Assembly: GCA_903854075.1 (NCBI GenBank)
Contig: CAINVI010000324.1
Span: forward strand, 1-30,438
From: Candidatus Pollutiaquabacter sp.
Lineage (GTDB): Bacteria > Bacteroidota > Bacteroidia > AKYH767-A > 2013-40CM-41-45
Direction: 5' to 3'
Length of the DNA stretch: 30,438 nucleotides
In this document: in pieces, positions 8,169 through 15,570 of the stretch
How the letters are laid out: each line of letters starts with the position of its first letter
Position numbering within the stretch: position 1 is the stretch's first letter
Position numbers and translations under genes: made by a program
The notes under the pieces: model-generated
Told to the model about the DNA's origin: nothing
What the model saw: only the letters and a program-made list of their open reading frames with translations
The model's database searches: none

Positions 8169-8582
8169 TCAGAAATTACGACGCTTTTTTACTTCGTCCT
8201 TGATATAATTTACAATTACATTGGTCTCTGTTCCCGGCGCAAAAAGTTGTCCGACACCTAATGCTATCAGTTTTTTCATGTCGGCATCCGGAATGATCCC
8301 TCCACCGGTCAACAAAACATCGTTCATCCCTTTTTCTTTCATCAGTTGAATGATTTTCGGGAATACAGTCATGTGTGCCCCGGAAAGAATGCTTACGCCG
8401 ATAACATCGACATCTTCCTGCAACGCTGCATTCACCACCATTTCGGGGGTTTGACGCAATCCGGTATAGATGACCTCCATACCTGCGTCACGCAGAAATG
8501 AAGCGATCACTTTGGCGCCGCGATCGTGGCCATCGAGCCCGACTTTAGCGATGAGTACTCGTAATGGACGATTAGCTGTCAT
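8169..8582 (-). CDS. Stand-alone cobalamin-binding protein, methylmalonyl-CoA mutase C-terminal type
   Basis: The 137-residue protein is a single B12-binding Rossmann-like domain. It has the DGHDRG motif (residues 18-23, with His20 of DxHxxG as the lower axial cobalt ligand), the S-x-L motif (VSILSGAH, 63-70) and the GGG loop (92-94). It matches the C-terminal domain of methylmalonyl-CoA mutase, which interconverts methylmalonyl-CoA and succinyl-CoA using adenosylcobalamin. The catalytic barrel domain is absent from the window, so it must pair with a subunit encoded elsewhere or serve another B12-dependent mutase. The following enoyl-CoA hydratase supports an acyl-CoA role. Confidence 0.9.
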   Translation of the reverse strand: MTANRPLRVLIAKVGLDGHDRGAKVIASFLRDAGMEVIYTGLRQTPEMVVNAALQEDVDVIGVSILSGAHMTVFPKIIQLMKEKGMNDVLLTGGGIIPDADMKKLIALGVGQLFAPGTETNVIVNYIKDEVKKRRNF

Positions 8583-8586
8583 GCGG

Positions 8587-8594
8587 CAAAGTTA
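8587..8594 (-). promoter_or_regulatory. Candidate Bacteroidota -7 promoter element for the B12-binding gene
   Basis: The minus strand reads TAACTTTG, an exact TAnnTTTG match, with only four bases between it and the ATG at 8582. If used, transcription would start at or just inside the start codon, giving a near-leaderless mRNA. No clear TTTG is seen 19 bases upstream. Confidence 0.38.
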
Positions 8595-8616
8595 ATGGAT
8601 TACATTTAAAAAGGCG

Positions 8617-11600
8617 TCAAGCCAGTTGCAATCGAACGGTGAATGTCGTGCCTTCGCCGGGAATACTCGTAAAGCTGACCTCGCCTCCGCTCTGTTCCAC
8701 GATATTCTTTACCATGGCGAGTCCTAATCCGGTCCCACCCGATTTGGTCGTGAAGTTCGGGACGAAGATCTTTCCGATCAACTCCTCCGGAATTCCCACA
8801 CCATTGTCGCGCACCGTAACGATTGCCGACTCATCCTGACGAACCACATGCACCTCGATGATGCCATTACGGTCATCCGGTATTGCCTGTACAGCGTTTT
8901 TAATCAGGTTAGAGAACACACGGTTCATTTGGTCTTTATCGGCCATGACTGGAAGCGATTCCTGCGGACAGCTGAAACGAAACTCGTGGGGATACGAACT
9001 ACTGAAGAGTGCCACCGTAGAAGTAAGTAACGCATTCAGGTCGAGCTCCACCGGATTTGCCTGCGGCATTTTTGCAAAATTGGAGAACTCCGTCGCAATC
9101 GCCGAAAGCGTATCGATTTGCTGAATCAGCGTTTGCGCCATCTTCTCTGTCATCGCTTCGCGATCGTCGCGATGTTCTTTCCATGCCCGCTGCAATTGCT
9201 GCACCGAAAGTTTCATGGGCGTCAGCGGATTCTTGATCTCATGGGCTACTTGTTTGGCCATTTCGCGCCAGGCCGTTTCCCGCTCACTGCGCGCCAGTTT
9301 ATCGGCACTATCGGCCAGCTCTTTCAACATCCGGTTATATTCAACGACCAGCTGTCCGATTTCATCTTTCGCCGCATATTCGATAGGCTCACTTTTACGC
9401 CCGAAACGAATACCGGCCAGGCGTTCCTGAATCAGCGACAGCGGTTGCGTTATACGCGATGACACGAAGGCGGTAAGGAATACAGCTATAGCAAACAGCA
9501 GTACATAGATATTCAGCAACGCCGAAAGAAATCCGGAAATTTCTCTGTTACGTTCCTGTTGCTTTTCAAAATAAGGAAGATGGAGATAGCCTGTCATTTC
9601 ACCTTTTGCACCAATGAACGGTGCGTAGGCGGCGATATAATTCAGGTTGCCGACAGTTTCCCGGTGAATGAATTGTGTGCGCTGGTATTCATTGAGCTCA
9701 TGATACGCTTCAGCATTCATGCGCATTGATACTACCCCTTGATCGAAAATCCGAGGTTGCGAAGAATAATAGAGTCTGCCTGCTTCATCGAAAACGTTGA
9801 AGTCAAAATTGGTATTTGCTGCAATTTGCTGCAGCTCCAGCGGTAGTTCAACTTTTTCAGAACGTGAAAGCGGTACGCCGATACCTGCATTTTCTCCGAG
9901 TAGGACCCACAATCCGTTCAGTTGCTCCGCCACCGTGCGCCGTTGGTCATCATCGTATTTTTTAAAAATATACAATACAGTTCCCGTTCCTATTCCCAGA
10001 AACGACAGCACTACCATCAGAAAAACCGACATTCGAATACGCCGTGTGAGCGAACCGATCAAGCTGCGACCATTCATCAGGCGAAGCAGAACTACCAACA
10101 ACCACCAAACAATACTGAAAAAAGTAAATAGCCAGGAAAATAGAGTAACGGACGACATCCAGGTAGATGTCGGTTTGGAGACGACTACAAAGGATTCCGG
10201 ATTTCCTTTGACGACCAAATGATCAAAGCCATCGCGTGACAGGTGTACTACCGCAGCGGAGGTAGCAGTTGTAAAATCGGCAGCGCCGAAGGAATATGGA
10301 AATGGTCCGAACTCATACTCTAGCTTTCCATTCCGGTAACTGGCATAACTGTACTGCTCCGGAATACTGCGTTCACGATAGTTTCCGCCTATAAATAATT
10401 CCGGAAAGCCCTGACCGGTACCAATGGTGCGCGACCGGATAGCTACTGCAATCGTTCCGATTGTATCGTTCGTGTAGCGCTGAATAGTTTGAATCGCAAT
10501 ATATTGAACACGTCCAGCCTGTGCCGGTAGCAAGTAGATACCGGAAGGAAGCAGTAATTCTCCTTCGGCTTGTGCAGCGGCGATGAATTCCTGCAAGGGT
10601 TCTGTGCCGTCCACTGGTATTCCTTTTGCATCGAACCGGTAAATGCTTGCTTCAAAACGAGAGAGATAATCGTGCGATAACTGCTCTTTCAATACAGCAA
10701 CAGCTTTCACCAAGCCGGAAGAATCCGACGACAACGCGGCGGAATCGTTCGGCAATCCATTCATCGCTGCCTGTAAAAAATATTCAGCAGCCGGGTCACG
10801 TTGTACCGCAACACGTTGCGCTACTTGCAGCCGCTGATTCAGTTCTTTACGTTCGTTGTACCACTGAAACTCCAGCGACGTAAATATCGTGACGAATAAC
10901 AAGGCCAAGAAAGCGTGCCGTGATGATAACCGTTCCACGCAGCGTTTTAAAAAGGGAGTAATGGCAACACCGCCCGCCAAAAAATAAAATGACAAGCCGA
11001 AAAGACCCAAAAGCGTGTTGAGATCCGCTGCTGCTAAATCCTCAATGCTAAAGGAGATGTGCGAATCAGCAACCAATCCGTCGATAAGGTAATCCGTAAA
11101 GTATAAAACAGCACCTGCCAGCAAAACAGCCAATGAAGCGCTTTGTGCACGGTTGCGGCGAATCGAAGTGTGCGCCGACCTCAGCAACAAACAACCATAC
11201 AGTACGACCAATCCATTAAGTATAAAATCCCCCAACGAATGAAATATCACGGAGCTTGCGTACAAAGCGGGATCAAACAGTGCAGTCTCGTATAAAAAGA
11301 CCGGCGCCTGTAGGTACAGCATCGTGCCGCGAATTGCCAGCAACAATACTATTGCGACTCCACGAAGTACTACGGATTTCCTTCGCAAGAAAAAGAATGC
11401 GCCGGTGAGCGTGAGGATGAATCCGCCAAGCCAGAGTATGAGACACCACGAATCGCTGATGGCCATGGTAGAAGAAGCCGGCAACAGAATCCTGTCTATA
11501 ACTTTTCCGTTCGGGCCATGAAAATCGACAGCAGCACCCGTCGTCGAGGATTCGGGCAATCCGAGAATAGGATTGAATCCGTTCTGCAGGTATCTGTTCT

Positions 11601-12078
11601 CATACGTATACTGATGGCGAAATAGCAGTAGTCCGACAAACGTAAGAGAGTCTTTACGGATCAGTCGTTGCCAGTAGATTCCATTGGGCAAGCGGAGCAA
11701 GGATGCGTCCTTCAACGTGTCGGGTGACAAACCTTCCAGGTCCGGACCATTGTCGGACCATTTAATCAGTGACCCCCGGTCGAAAACGAACATAGACATC
11801 CCGGGCTTCAATTGTTCATCGTGCAGGACTTCATCGTGAAAATTTTCCACGCCCCTGCTGGATTCCTTCAGCTGGGCGAACAATTGATTATCCTGCTCAC
11901 GGAACAGCTGTTCTGACTCTCGAACTTTTTCGACGGGTGAGTTCCCGGGGAAAGTACCAGCGATCCAGGTGATCACCAGCAAACTTACTCCGGCGGCAAA
12001 CAACCAAAGAATAGAAGAGCGATAGACGTTATGCACGTGTTGCCGGTTTAAATTATTGAGTCCGTAAGAATTTTTCAA
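8617..12078 (-). CDS. Large multi-pass sensor histidine kinase (HAMP-HisKA-HATPase, NtrY-like)
   Basis: The 1153-residue inner-membrane protein has about ten predicted membrane segments (roughly 21-42, six between 210 and 403, then 643-668, 681-705 and 847-873), with extracytoplasmic stretches at about 43-209 and 404-642 and between 706 and 846. After the last segment come a HAMP domain (about 873-925), a dimerisation domain with phospho-acceptor His946 in HEIKNPL, and an ATPase domain with N1061, DNGVGIP (1091-1097) and GGTGLGL (1114-1120). All catalytic motifs are intact. HEIKNPLTPMKLS is typical of NtrY-like kinases. No response regulator is next to it, so partner and signal are unknown. 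Its start overlaps the end of purN by 26 bases, implying coupled expression. Confidence 0.93.
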   Translation of the reverse strand: MKNSYGLNNLNRQHVHNVYRSSILWLFAAGVSLLVITWIAGTFPGNSPVEKVRESEQLFREQDNQLFAQLKESSRGVENFHDEVLHDEQLKPGMSMFVFDRGSLIKWSDNGPDLEGLSPDTLKDASLLRLPNGIYWQRLIRKDSLTFVGLLLFRHQYTYENRYLQNGFNPILGLPESSTTGAAVDFHGPNGKVIDRILLPASSTMAISDSWCLILWLGGFILTLTGAFFFLRRKSVVLRGVAIVLLLAIRGTMLYLQAPVFLYETALFDPALYASSVIFHSLGDFILNGLVVLYGCLLLRSAHTSIRRNRAQSASLAVLLAGAVLYFTDYLIDGLVADSHISFSIEDLAAADLNTLLGLFGLSFYFLAGGVAITPFLKRCVERLSSRHAFLALLFVTIFTSLEFQWYNERKELNQRLQVAQRVAVQRDPAAEYFLQAAMNGLPNDSAALSSDSSGLVKAVAVLKEQLSHDYLSRFEASIYRFDAKGIPVDGTEPLQEFIAAAQAEGELLLPSGIYLLPAQAGRVQYIAIQTIQRYTNDTIGTIAVAIRSRTIGTGQGFPELFIGGNYRERSIPEQYSYASYRNGKLEYEFGPFPYSFGAADFTTATSAAVVHLSRDGFDHLVVKGNPESFVVVSKPTSTWMSSVTLFSWLFTFFSIVWWLLVVLLRLMNGRSLIGSLTRRIRMSVFLMVVLSFLGIGTGTVLYIFKKYDDDQRRTVAEQLNGLWVLLGENAGIGVPLSRSEKVELPLELQQIAANTNFDFNVFDEAGRLYYSSQPRIFDQGVVSMRMNAEAYHELNEYQRTQFIHRETVGNLNYIAAYAPFIGAKGEMTGYLHLPYFEKQQERNREISGFLSALLNIYVLLFAIAVFLTAFVSSRITQPLSLIQERLAGIRFGRKSEPIEYAAKDEIGQLVVEYNRMLKELADSADKLARSERETAWREMAKQVAHEIKNPLTPMKLSVQQLQRAWKEHRDDREAMTEKMAQTLIQQIDTLSAIATEFSNFAKMPQANPVELDLNALLTSTVALFSSSYPHEFRFSCPQESLPVMADKDQMNRVFSNLIKNAVQAIPDDRNGIIEVHVVRQDESAIVTVRDNGVGIPEELIGKIFVPNFTTKSGGTGLGLAMVKNIVEQSGGEVSFTSIPGEGTTFTVRLQLA

Positions 12079-12622
12079 TCACCACCGGAAAGTAAGCATG
12101 TTCCAGTGCGTGAATTTTTACGGCCAGCGCCTCTGCCGTATCAAACGGATCCACGAAGCAGGCTGCCTGAAACACGATATCGCCTTCATCGAATCGTTCA
12201 TTGACCTGGTGAATGGTGATGCCGGACATGATAGCGCCAGCATCCACTACCGCCTGATGGACGTGATTTCCGTAAAACCCTTTGCCACCGAAGTCGGGAA
12301 GCAATGCCGGATGAATATTCAACATCTTTCCTTTAAAGTGTTGGACAATATGTTCCGGTACCAACAACAAGAATCCGGCCAATACAATTATATCGATATT
12401 GCGATCGATCAGTAGTTGAAGAACTCCCGTTGGATTCCTGAATTCATCCCGATGAAACGTTTGGCAAGCTATTTCCAATCGGCCGGCACGATCGATAACG
12501 CCCGCCTTCTCGTTGTTGGTGAGTATGATATCTACGCACGCTTGGGAAGAGTTCCTGAAGTGCAGGGCAATTTGTTCGGCGTTGGAACCTGAACCGGAAG
12601 CCAGAATGGCGATTTTCTTCAT
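12053..12622 (-). CDS. purN: Phosphoribosylglycinamide formyltransferase 1
   Basis: At 189 residues this is a normal-length PurN. It begins with the GSGSNAEQI loop (10-18) and carries the formyl-transfer residues N102 and H104 in NIHPALLP and D148 in DEGDIV. It transfers a formyl group from 10-formyltetrahydrofolate to glycinamide ribonucleotide in purine synthesis. It is the first gene of the minus-strand block and is followed with overlap by the histidine kinase, an unrelated function. The divergent DUF47-PiT genes start 103 bases away. Confidence 0.97.
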   Translation of the reverse strand: MKKIAILASGSGSNAEQIALHFRNSSQACVDIILTNNEKAGVIDRAGRLEIACQTFHRDEFRNPTGVLQLLIDRNIDIIVLAGFLLLVPEHIVQHFKGKMLNIHPALLPDFGGKGFYGNHVHQAVVDAGAIMSGITIHQVNERFDEGDIVFQAACFVDPFDTAEALAVKIHALEHAYFPVVIEKFLRTQ

Positions 12623-12725
12623 AATTCTTACAATTGATGGCTAAACGAATTAACACTGAGTTAACAATGGAGCCTTTCAATTGCATTACCTTGCGCTAAA
12701 TTAACTCACGAAAAGCTCCAAAATC
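12623..12725. promoter_or_regulatory. Divergent promoter region between purN and the phosphate-transport genes
   Basis: The 103-base gap is the only place where transcription diverges in the window, so it must hold promoters for both directions unless transcripts start elsewhere. The region is A/T rich and contains two GTTAA/TTAAC-type short palindromic words. On the plus strand TACCTTG (12687-12693) is a one-base-short version of TAnnTTTG, 33 bases before the DUF47 start. I see no convincing element on the minus strand, and no sequence I can name as a Pho box. Confidence 0.4.
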
Positions 12726-13373
12726 ATGTCACTCAACAGTATTTTTCAATACCTGGTACCGAAAGACCGTAAATTCATTCCCTTGCTGGAAGAGGCTTCT
12801 GCCAACCTGGTCGCCGTTTCCAACGTGCTTTATGAAATGTTGACCACGTCGGACCGTTCCAAGCGCACCGAACTCATCCGCAAGATCGAGCAACTGGAGC
12901 ACAAGGGTGACGAGATTACTCATACTATATTTCATGAACTAGCCGGTACTTTTATTACACCATTTGACCGTGAAGACATTCAATACTTAGCTTCCGGCTT
13001 GGATGATATCCTGGATTACATCCACGGATCAGCTAAGCGTATCGAACTGTACAAGATTGATCCTATTCACCCTTCCATGGTGAAACTGGCAGAGCTTATT
13101 CAGCAATGTTCGCAGGAGCTTAATAATGCGGTCGGAAGTTTGCGCAGCATGCGCAATATGGCCCAGATTCGTGAAGCACTGGTGAAAGTAAACAGCATCG
13201 AAAATCATGCGGACGATCTGTTCGATAACGCCGTAGCACGTCTTTTCGAAGAAGAGAAGAACGCTATCGAGATTATCAAGATCAAAGAAGTTCTTTCGGC
13301 GCTGGAAACAGCTACCGACAAGTGCGAAGACGTTGCTAACGTTCTGGAGACCATCATTGTAAAACAAGCCTGA
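12726..13373 (+). CDS. DUF47 / PhoU-like phosphate-transport accessory protein
   Basis: The 215-residue protein is all-helical and rich in acidic and basic residues. It matches the DUF47 (PhoU-like, TIGR00153) family: an N-terminal FIPLLEEAS segment, a helix with EHKGDEITHTIF (51-62), a helix starting FITPFDREDIQYLASGLDDILDYI, and a late ENHADDLFD segment. Acidic clusters in this family are thought to bind metals, as in PhoU. It lies 28 bases upstream of the PiT gene, the usual arrangement, and is inferred to modulate that transporter. Nothing about its length or motifs is unusual. Confidence 0.92.
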   Translation: MSLNSIFQYLVPKDRKFIPLLEEASANLVAVSNVLYEMLTTSDRSKRTELIRKIEQLEHKGDEITHTIFHELAGTFITPFDREDIQYLASGLDDILDYIHGSAKRIELYKIDPIHPSMVKLAELIQQCSQELNNAVGSLRSMRNMAQIREALVKVNSIENHADDLFDNAVARLFEEEKNAIEIIKIKEVLSALETATDKCEDVANVLETIIVKQA

Positions 13374-13401
13374 TTACTCAGGATTAATACGTTATTCTGT
13401 C

Positions 13402-14976
13402 ATGACACTACTTATCGTAGTCATTGTTCTTGCGCTTGCTTTTGACTTCATCAACGGATTCCACGATGCTGCTAATTCAATTGCAACCGTAGTTTCCACC
13501 AAAGTACTCTCCCCGCTGAGCGCCGTCATCTGGGCGGCCCTGTTCAACTTCGTGGCGTTCTTCATTTTCAAAGATCACAGCGTTGCCAATACGATCGCGA
13601 AAACGGTACAAGACCAGTTCACCTCTCCGGAAATGCATCCCCTGCCGATGATTTTCGCCGGCTTGATGGCCGCCATCACCTGGAATTTGTTTACCTGGTG
13701 GTACGGTATCCCATCGTCATCGTCGCATACGCTGATTGGCGGATTCGCCGGAGCGTTCCTTGCTGCGTATGGCTTTGAAGCCATTCGCTCCGGAGTTATC
13801 TGGGCAACCGCCATCTTCATAGTGGCGGCACCGGTAGCGGGTATGATTATGTCTTACCTGATTTCCATCTGGTTCTTGAACAGTTTCCGGAAAGTAATCT
13901 GGATGAAACTAGTTTCACTTACCATCATCATCTTCGTGAGTTGGGCAGTTTTCGGTGCGCTGGAATTTAAAAAAGACTTTAATGGCGGAAGTTCCTACAC
14001 CTTGGTTTTCGAAAAGAAAGTAAGTAAAGATGCGTTGAAGAAAGCATTGACCTTTAAGGACGACCAACTTAAAGAATTTGTACCTGTGATTAATGCCGGA
14101 AAAGACAGTCTTGGGAATCCCGACAATTCCGGAACGATCTACGTGGTTCGTACCGATTATATGAAGAAAGTCGGTGATCAAGTGGTAAATGCTGACCTTA
14201 CGGCTGCGGTGGAGAAAAACCTGGCGAAAGTAGAAACAGCATATACTGTTTCCGATGTGCACCGTATTGGTGCAACGGCAAACAGCAAAGAGCGATACGA
14301 CAGCTCTAACCTGAAAAATAACTTCGAAACGTATTGGTTGAAAGTGATTTTCCACGGTGCCAATTTCAAATGGATTCTCTTGGGCTTCATTGTCGTAGTA
14401 ATCGGTGTGACCACATTAGTGCTCAGCTCGATGAGTAATACGCAAACCAACGCTCTGTTCAAACGCCTGCAGTTGTTCTCCTCCGCAGCATTTTCCATCG
14501 GACACGGTGGTAACGACGCACAGAAAGTAATGGGTATCATCGGCATCTCTTTGATTGCCGGCGGACAAATCGGAAGTATGAAGGAATTACCTAACTGGGT
14601 GCCACTGGCCTGTTACACGGCTATTGCTGTGGGTACGATGAGTGGCGGCTGGAAAATCGTTAAAACGATGGGTGGAAAAATCACCAAAGTAACGCCGTTC
14701 GAAGGCGTCGCTGCAGAAACTGCCGGTGCCATCACCCTCTTCTTCACCGAAGGCTTAAAATTCCCTTGGAAAATCGGCGGCGAAGTCATTAAGGGTATTC
14801 CTGTAAGTACAACGCATACTATTACCGGTTCCATCATTGGTGTCGGTGCCACCAAGCGACTCTCCGCGGTTCGTTGGGGCGTGACCGTTAGTCTGGTCTG
14901 GGCTTGGATTCTAACCATACCGGTTTCGGCCATCCTGGCAGGCATTTTCTACGAAATTGTACGCCTCTTCATATAA
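13402..14976 (+). CDS. PiT-family inorganic phosphate transporter with an extracytoplasmic inserted domain
   Basis: The 524-residue membrane protein shows the inverted-repeat architecture of PiT transporters. The first half carries FDFINGFHDAANSIAT (14-29) and GIPSSSSHTLIGG (102-114); the second half carries FSIGHGGNDAQKVMGI (364-379) and GIPVSTTHTITGS (465-477). It should take up phosphate or metal-phosphate with a coupling cation. Between two hydrophobic segments (about 169-186 and 323-342) it has a soluble insert of about 120-130 residues absent from compact PiT proteins. The insert begins KKDFNGGSSYTLVF and ends near SDVHRIGATANSKE, a pattern like the first periplasmic domain of SecF. The gene follows DUF47 by 28 bases and is closed by a hairpin terminator. 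Confidence 0.95.
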   Translation: MTLLIVVIVLALAFDFINGFHDAANSIATVVSTKVLSPLSAVIWAALFNFVAFFIFKDHSVANTIAKTVQDQFTSPEMHPLPMIFAGLMAAITWNLFTWWYGIPSSSSHTLIGGFAGAFLAAYGFEAIRSGVIWATAIFIVAAPVAGMIMSYLISIWFLNSFRKVIWMKLVSLTIIIFVSWAVFGALEFKKDFNGGSSYTLVFEKKVSKDALKKALTFKDDQLKEFVPVINAGKDSLGNPDNSGTIYVVRTDYMKKVGDQVVNADLTAAVEKNLAKVETAYTVSDVHRIGATANSKERYDSSNLKNNFETYWLKVIFHGANFKWILLGFIVVVIGVTTLVLSSMSNTQTNALFKRLQLFSSAAFSIGHGGNDAQKVMGIIGISLIAGGQIGSMKELPNWVPLACYTAIAVGTMSGGWKIVKTMGGKITKVTPFEGVAAETAGAITLFFTEGLKFPWKIGGEVIKGIPVSTTHTITGSIIGVGATKRLSAVRWGVTVSLVWAWILTIPVSAILAGIFYEIVRLFI

Positions 14977-15027
14977 TGCCGTCGATTTTTAATCAATAAT
15001 CTGATTAATAGCTCTTTATAAAAAAAC

Positions 15028-15054
15028 GCCTCCTTTTAAAGGGGGCTTTTTTTT
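15028..15054 (+). terminator. Intrinsic terminator after the phosphate transporter gene
   Basis: GCCTCC and GGGGGC pair (one G-T wobble) around a seven-base loop and are followed by eight Ts. A run of seven As precedes the stem, so it could also act in the other direction. It lies about 50 bases after the transporter stop codon. Confidence 0.85.
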
Positions 15055-15160
15055 GAGGAGAACTCCGCGGAAATGCCGATAAATCAAGGGGTTCAGGTGG
15101 GCGGGTGTCGAGAAATAACCCAACTAGTTGATAATCTTGATAATAACTAAGCGGAGCGAT

Positions 15161-15191
15161 TTTGAATTTCCGCAGATTCCCTTTTAATTTG
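15161..15191 (+). promoter_or_regulatory. Strong Bacteroidota-type promoter of acpP
   Basis: TTTG at 15161-15164 is followed by exactly 19 bases and then TTAATTTG (15184-15191), one base off TAnnTTTG. This is the best full match to the Bacteroidota primary-sigma promoter in the window. It predicts transcription starting near 15197 and a leader of about 35 bases rich in A and T, as expected for a highly expressed acyl carrier protein gene. Confidence 0.75.
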
Positions 15192-15231
15192 CAGCCTTAT
15201 TCTAACCCACTTAACCTTAAATCAGAGAATC

Positions 15232-15468
15232 ATGTCTGACATTTCATCAAAAGTACGTTCCATCATCGTGGACAAACTGGGCGTCGACGAGAAAGAAGTT
15301 ACCCCGGAAGCATCTTTCACCAACGATCTTGGTGCGGATTCACTCGACACCGTTGAGCTGATCATGGAATTCGAAAAGGAATTCAACATTGCTATTCCGG
15401 ATGACCAGGCGGAGAAAATCTCCACGGTTGGTCAGGCCGTTGACTATATCGAAAAGAACGTAAAATAA
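15232..15468 (+). CDS. acpP: Acyl carrier protein
   Basis: The 78-residue acidic protein is a canonical bacterial acyl carrier protein. The phosphopantetheine attachment site is Ser37 in GADSLDTVEL, followed by the recognition helix MEFEKEFNIAIPD. It carries growing acyl chains as thioesters in fatty-acid synthesis. It has its own strong promoter and is followed by a strong hairpin terminator before fabF, suggesting a short abundant transcript with partial read-through into fabF-rnc. Confidence 0.98.
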   Translation: MSDISSKVRSIIVDKLGVDEKEVTPEASFTNDLGADSLDTVELIMEFEKEFNIAIPDDQAEKISTVGQAVDYIEKNVK

Positions 15469-15482
15469 TACGTTACTCATTG

Positions 15483-15532
15483 GCAGGATCCGGTCGCTGA
15501 AAACAGCTTTGCGGATCCTGCTTTTATTTTTT
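15483..15532 (+). terminator. Strong intrinsic terminator (attenuator) between acpP and fabF
   Basis: GCAGGATCCG (15483-15492) and CGGATCCTGC (15512-15521) form a perfect ten-pair stem. Its loop contains a smaller GCTG/CAGC hairpin. A T-rich tract, TTTTATTTTTT, follows. It stands only 15 bases after the acpP stop codon. Confidence 0.9.
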
Positions 15533-15547
15533 ACCCGGACGAGTTCC

Positions 15548-15555
15548 TATTTTTC
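15548..15555 (+). promoter_or_regulatory. Weak candidate -7 element for fabF
   Basis: TATTTTTC differs from TAnnTTTG only in the last base and lies 15 bases before the fabF ATG. A T-rich tetramer sits at the -33 distance, but it is part of the terminator tail. It could give fabF and rnc terminator-independent transcription. Confidence 0.28.
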
Positions 15556-15570
15556 ATATCCTGCAGACGA

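Noticed and set aside
13915..14355. Minus-strand frame opposite the phosphate transporter insert.
   Set aside because: The plus-strand protein continues through it in frame with clear membrane and SecF-like features; the antisense frame has no family features.
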